Below are positions 5,185 to 7,433 of a DNA stretch of 7,433 nt, in pieces (positions within the stretch are counted from its first letter, which is position 1; each line of letters begins with the position of its first letter). The stretch is from assembly GCA_964411125.1 (NCBI GenBank), contig CAYPJU010000147.1, positions 1-7,433 of the forward strand, given 5' to 3'. This stretch comes from JBFIHF01 sp964411125. GTDB taxonomy: Bacteria > Myxococcota_A > Bradymonadia > Bradymonadales > Bradymonadaceae. The translations under genes were made by a program, and so were the position numbers. The notes beneath the pieces were generated by a model. The model was not told where the DNA came from, ran no database searches, and worked only from the letters and a program-made list of their open reading frames with translations.

Positions 5185-6168
5185 CTACAGGAGATCTTTG
5201 ACGGCTTCGCGCTCTTCGAGGAGCTGCTGCTCGGTGACCTTCATTTTCTCGCGAGCGAACTCGTTGTGCTCGAGGCCCTGGACGATCTCGTAGTTGCCGT
5301 TGCCGTCGGTGGTGACCGGGTAGGAGTAGACGAGCCCTTCGGTGATCCCGTAGCTACCGTCCGAGACGACCGCCATGGAGATCCAGTCCCCTTCCGCCGT
5401 CTTCTTGAACCAGTCGCGCACGTGCTCGAGCGCCGCGTTGCCCGCCGACGCCGCGGAGGAAACGCCGCGTGCGTCGATGATCGCCTTGCCGCGAAGCTGG
5501 ACGGTGGAGATGAACTCCTCCTTGAGCCACGCATCGTCGTTGACGACGTCGGGGACCGGCTTTCCGTTGATCTTCGCGTGGAAGAAGTCGGGGTACATCG
5601 TGTTGGAGTGGTTACCCCAGATTCCGACGTTGGTGATGTCGTCGACGCTCGCCCCGGTCTTCTGCGAGAGCTGAGCCTTCGCGCGGTTCTGGTCGAGGCG
5701 CGTCATCGCGGTCCAGCGCTCTTTGGGGATGTCCGGCGAGTTGCGCTGGCCGATGAGAGCGTTCGTGTTGCAGGGGTTGCCGACGACGACGATGCGGACG
5801 TCGTCCGCCGCCTTGTCGTTGAGGCCCTTGCCCTGCGCTTCGAAGATCGGGCCGTTGGCCGCGACCAGGTCGGCGCGCTGCATTCCGGGGCCGCGAGGAC
5901 GCCCGCCCACGAGCATGGCGATGTTGGTCCCGTCGAACGCGGTCGACGGATTGTCGCTGGTCTCGATCCCCGCGAGGAGCGGGAAGGCGCAGTCGTCGAG
6001 CTCCATCACGACACCTTCGAGGGCCTTCATCGCCTGAGGAATCTCGACGAGCTGAAGGATCACGGGCTGGTCGGGTCCCAGCATCTCGCCGGCGGCGATG
6101 CGGAACAGGAGAGAGTAGCAGATGGAACCTGCGGCGCCGGTAACGGCAACGCGAACGGGAGCAGTCAT
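5185..6168 (-). CDS. mdh: Malate dehydrogenase (NAD-dependent)
   Basis: Predicted cytoplasmic 327-residue enzyme that interconverts malate and oxaloacetate with NAD in the citric acid cycle. It has the usual length of the group with motifs VVMELDDCAFPLLAG and WGNHSNTMYPDF. The Rossmann loop is GAAGSIC (11-17), in which the third Gly of GxxGxxG is Cys. An acidic residue (Glu42) at the end of the second strand favours NAD over NADP. The substrate-binding arginines are probably Arg92 and Arg98 in GGRPRGPGMQR (88-98), with Arg162 nearby. The catalytic pair is Asp159 in RLDQNRA and His187 in GNHS. GNPCNTNA (130-137) is the conserved nicotinamide-side loop. The start is supported by GAGGA 6 bases before the ATG. 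The gene starts 28 bases after the stop of the isomerase gene on the same strand and is probably co-transcribed with it. A strong hairpin follows. All expected catalytic residues are present, so it should be active. Confidence 0.97.
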   Translation of the reverse strand: MTAPVRVAVTGAAGSICYSLLFRIAAGEMLGPDQPVILQLVEIPQAMKALEGVVMELDDCAFPLLAGIETSDNPSTAFDGTNIAMLVGGRPRGPGMQRADLVAANGPIFEAQGKGLNDKAADDVRIVVVGNPCNTNALIGQRNSPDIPKERWTAMTRLDQNRAKAQLSQKTGASVDDITNVGIWGNHSNTMYPDFFHAKINGKPVPDVVNDDAWLKEEFISTVQLRGKAIIDARGVSSAASAGNAALEHVRDWFKKTAEGDWISMAVVSDGSYGITEGLVYSYPVTTDGNGNYEIVQGLEHNEFAREKMKVTEQQLLEEREAVKDLL

Positions 6169-6196
6169 GATCGATCCTCGTCGAGGGTAGGGTTAC

Positions 6197-7291
6197 TTAC
6201 TGAGCGATGTTTTCGGGGTGAACTTCGACCGTGTGGGACTTGCGCAGGTCTTCCAACAGCGCGACCAGTCCCTCACTGATCTTCTGATTCTTGAGCTGTG
6301 TTCCGAGCTCTTCGGAGACTTCTTCGAAGGGCATCAGACCGGACTCCTTCTTGTCTTCGAGCTTGATGACGTGCCAGCCGAACGACGTTCGGACCGGTTC
6401 GGAGACGTCGCCGGGCTTCTTCAGCGCGAAGGCGACCTTCTCGAATTCGGGAACCATCCGTCCGCGAGGGAAGTACCCGAGGTCGCCTCCTTCGGGCGCC
6501 GACGGTCCTTCGGACTTCTCTTTGGCGAGCGAAGCGAAGTCGGCTCCCTTCTTGGACGCCTCCTTCTGGATTTTCTCGGCGCGCGTCTTCGCCGCGGCCA
6601 CGGTCGCGTCGTCGGCGCCTTCGTCGACCTTGACGAGAATGTGGCGAACACGGATTTGCTCGGGCTGACCGAACTTGTCGCGGTTCTGATCGTAGAAAGC
6701 GCGGACTTCTTCGTCCGTCGGGGTCGCGACGCCGCGGTTTTCGAGGATCACCTCGATCGCGATCGACTGGGCGATCGACTTGCGGAGCTCCTCCTCGCTG
6801 ATCCCGAGCTGCTGCGTGAGCTGCTCGAGCGACGCTTCTTCACCGAGCTGTTCGCTCGCCTTTGCAAACTCGTCACGAACTTCCTGCATCCGCTCGTCGA
6901 TTTGAGCGTCCGTCACGTCGACGTTCTCTCGCTCGATCTCGTCTTCGATCAGGCGTCGATCGATCAACCGCTGCACGATCTGCGCGCTCGCCTGCTGCAA
7001 CAGCGCGGGCGGCACGTTCGACGCCTTGAGCCGCTGCATCTCGAGGTTGAACTCCGCCGCGGGGATCGGCTTCCCGTCCACCGTTGCGATCGGCCCCGTC
7101 GCTTTCACTTCGGAGGGCGCTCCCTGCGACAGCTCGACCTCCTGCCGATTCGACGGCTCGGCGGTCTCCTCTTCGGTCGTCTCCGTCGACTTGTATTCGC
7201 GAGCCTGCTGCTCGTCCGGAACCTTGGGGGAACCGCAGGCGGCAGAGGTAACGAGGCTGGCGGCCAGAGCAGTGAGGAGGATGCGCTTCAT
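6197..7291 (-). CDS. Peptidyl-prolyl cis-trans isomerase, SurA/PrsA-like, probable lipoprotein
   Basis: Predicted 364-residue exported folding factor that isomerises prolyl bonds of envelope proteins. The N-terminus MKRILLTALAASLVTSAAC is a signal peptide with a likely lipid-modified Cys19. The residue at -3 is Ser, where Leu is usual, so the lipobox is imperfect. Residues 20-65 are an acidic, low-complexity linker. A SurA-N-like helical chaperone domain spans about 66-190 (IATVDGKPIPAAEFNLEMQR at its start). A parvulin (PpiC) domain covers about 212-313, with IRVRHILVKVD, the GADFASLAKEKSEGPSAPEGGDLGYF region and a SFGWHVIKLED end. One parvulin domain is present, whereas SurA has two. The start has AGGAG 6 bases before the ATG. 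It heads a probable two-gene unit with mdh and has a promoter candidate about 42 bases upstream. The family is sure. Whether it acts at the inner or outer membrane is not. Confidence 0.93.
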   Translation of the reverse strand: MKRILLTALAASLVTSAACGSPKVPDEQQAREYKSTETTEEETAEPSNRQEVELSQGAPSEVKATGPIATVDGKPIPAAEFNLEMQRLKASNVPPALLQQASAQIVQRLIDRRLIEDEIERENVDVTDAQIDERMQEVRDEFAKASEQLGEEASLEQLTQQLGISEEELRKSIAQSIAIEVILENRGVATPTDEEVRAFYDQNRDKFGQPEQIRVRHILVKVDEGADDATVAAAKTRAEKIQKEASKKGADFASLAKEKSEGPSAPEGGDLGYFPRGRMVPEFEKVAFALKKPGDVSEPVRTSFGWHVIKLEDKKESGLMPFEEVSEELGTQLKNQKISEGLVALLEDLRKSHTVEVHPENIAQ

Positions 7292-7332
7292 GAAAGTCTC
7301 CTGGGGTACGCCGCGCCAGAGGCGGCGCGCGT

Positions 7333-7361
7333 GTTATATGTAGCGCGGCGGGGAGATGCAA
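7333..7361 (-). promoter_or_regulatory. Candidate promoter for the isomerase-mdh unit
   Basis: On the minus strand TTGCAT (7356-7361, first three consensus bases kept) and TATAAC (7333-7338, five of six) are separated by 17 bases, the ideal spacing. Transcription would begin near 7326, giving a leader of about 35 bases that carries AGGAG. A GC-rich inverted repeat (CGCGCC at 7312-7317, GGCGCG at 7324-7329) lies at the predicted start. The palindromic repeat array begins only 14 bases upstream of the -35 box. Confidence 0.55.
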
Positions 7362-7374
7362 CCGTGCGCTCCCG

Positions 7375-7433
7375 ACGCCATGCACGGCAGGGATGCCGTG
7401 CCACCAAACGCCATGCACGGCAGGGATGCCGTG
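7375..7433. repeat. Palindromic tandem repeat, 33-base period, cut by window end
   Basis: Two identical 26-base copies (7375-7400 and 7408-7433) are separated by CCACCAA, giving a 33-base period. The second copy ends at the window edge, so more may follow. In the first copy GCACGGCA (7382-7389) and TGCCGTGC (7394-7401) form a perfect 8-base stem with a GGGA tetraloop. The second copy keeps at least 7 pairs before the edge. Because 33 is a multiple of three the minus frame stays open, giving an 11-residue repeat (GIPAVHGVWWH), but nothing else suggests coding. It is REP-like in form. A CRISPR is unlikely because the spacer is 7 bases and not unique. Confidence 0.85.

Noticed and set aside
6176..6186. 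CCTCGTCGAGG palindrome at the mdh ribosome binding site as a regulatory hairpin
   Set aside because: The stem is only four pairs with a three-base loop in RNA, within chance for GC-rich DNA.
5266..6279. 337-codon plus-strand open frame
   Set aside because: It is an exact antisense shadow of mdh, which is certain from its motifs.
7375..7433. CRISPR array
   Set aside because: The units are palindromic with a 7-base separator; CRISPR spacers are longer and unique, and no cas gene is present.

Overview
The window is GC-rich bacterial chromosomal DNA with long open antisense frames, as expected at this base composition. It was assembled from at least two contigs, because a 100-base N run sits at 4898-4997. 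A SurA/PrsA-type peptidyl-prolyl isomerase with a probable lipoprotein signal suggests an organism with a cell envelope that needs periplasmic folding help. The malate dehydrogenase is of the roughly 327-residue bacterial type, and the general look fits a deltaproteobacterial or myxobacterial-like lineage. That placement is inference with low confidence. No phage, transposase, CRISPR, tRNA or rRNA was seen.

Layout, left to right. On the minus strand there is a CNNM/CorC-type membrane protein with a CBS pair (4-1080), preceded upstream by a MutS-family ATPase without mismatch-recognition or Smr domains (1214-2764). Only 41 bases separate the ATPase start from a divergent plus-strand block. That block has a small protein ending in an AbrB/SpoVT-like hairpin motif (2806-3318), an 84-residue protein with a Rho-N/SAP-like C-terminus (3397-3651) and an unrecognised helical protein of 368 residues (3748-4854). 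The plus block converges on the minus-strand pair of peptidyl-prolyl isomerase (6197-7291) and malate dehydrogenase mdh (5185-6168). This pair is separated by 28 bases and is probably one transcript from a promoter near 7333-7361.

The convergent spacer (4855-5184) holds short tandem heptads, several inverted repeats, a good terminator-like hairpin for mdh and the assembly gap. The 55 bases before the gap are identical to the 55 bases after it. This is best read as two contigs that overlap and were not merged, so the true spacer is probably about 155 bases shorter. At the right edge two copies of a palindromic repeat with a 33-base period begin just upstream of the isomerase promoter and run off the window.

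Most of the window is housekeeping. The less ordinary points are the MutS-like ATPase (possibly related to the aminomutase reactivase KamC), the AbrB-like protein beside a Rho-N-like protein whose ribosome binding site lies in a perfect hairpin, and the palindromic repeat array. No coherent new defence or biosynthetic system can be supported from this sequence alone.
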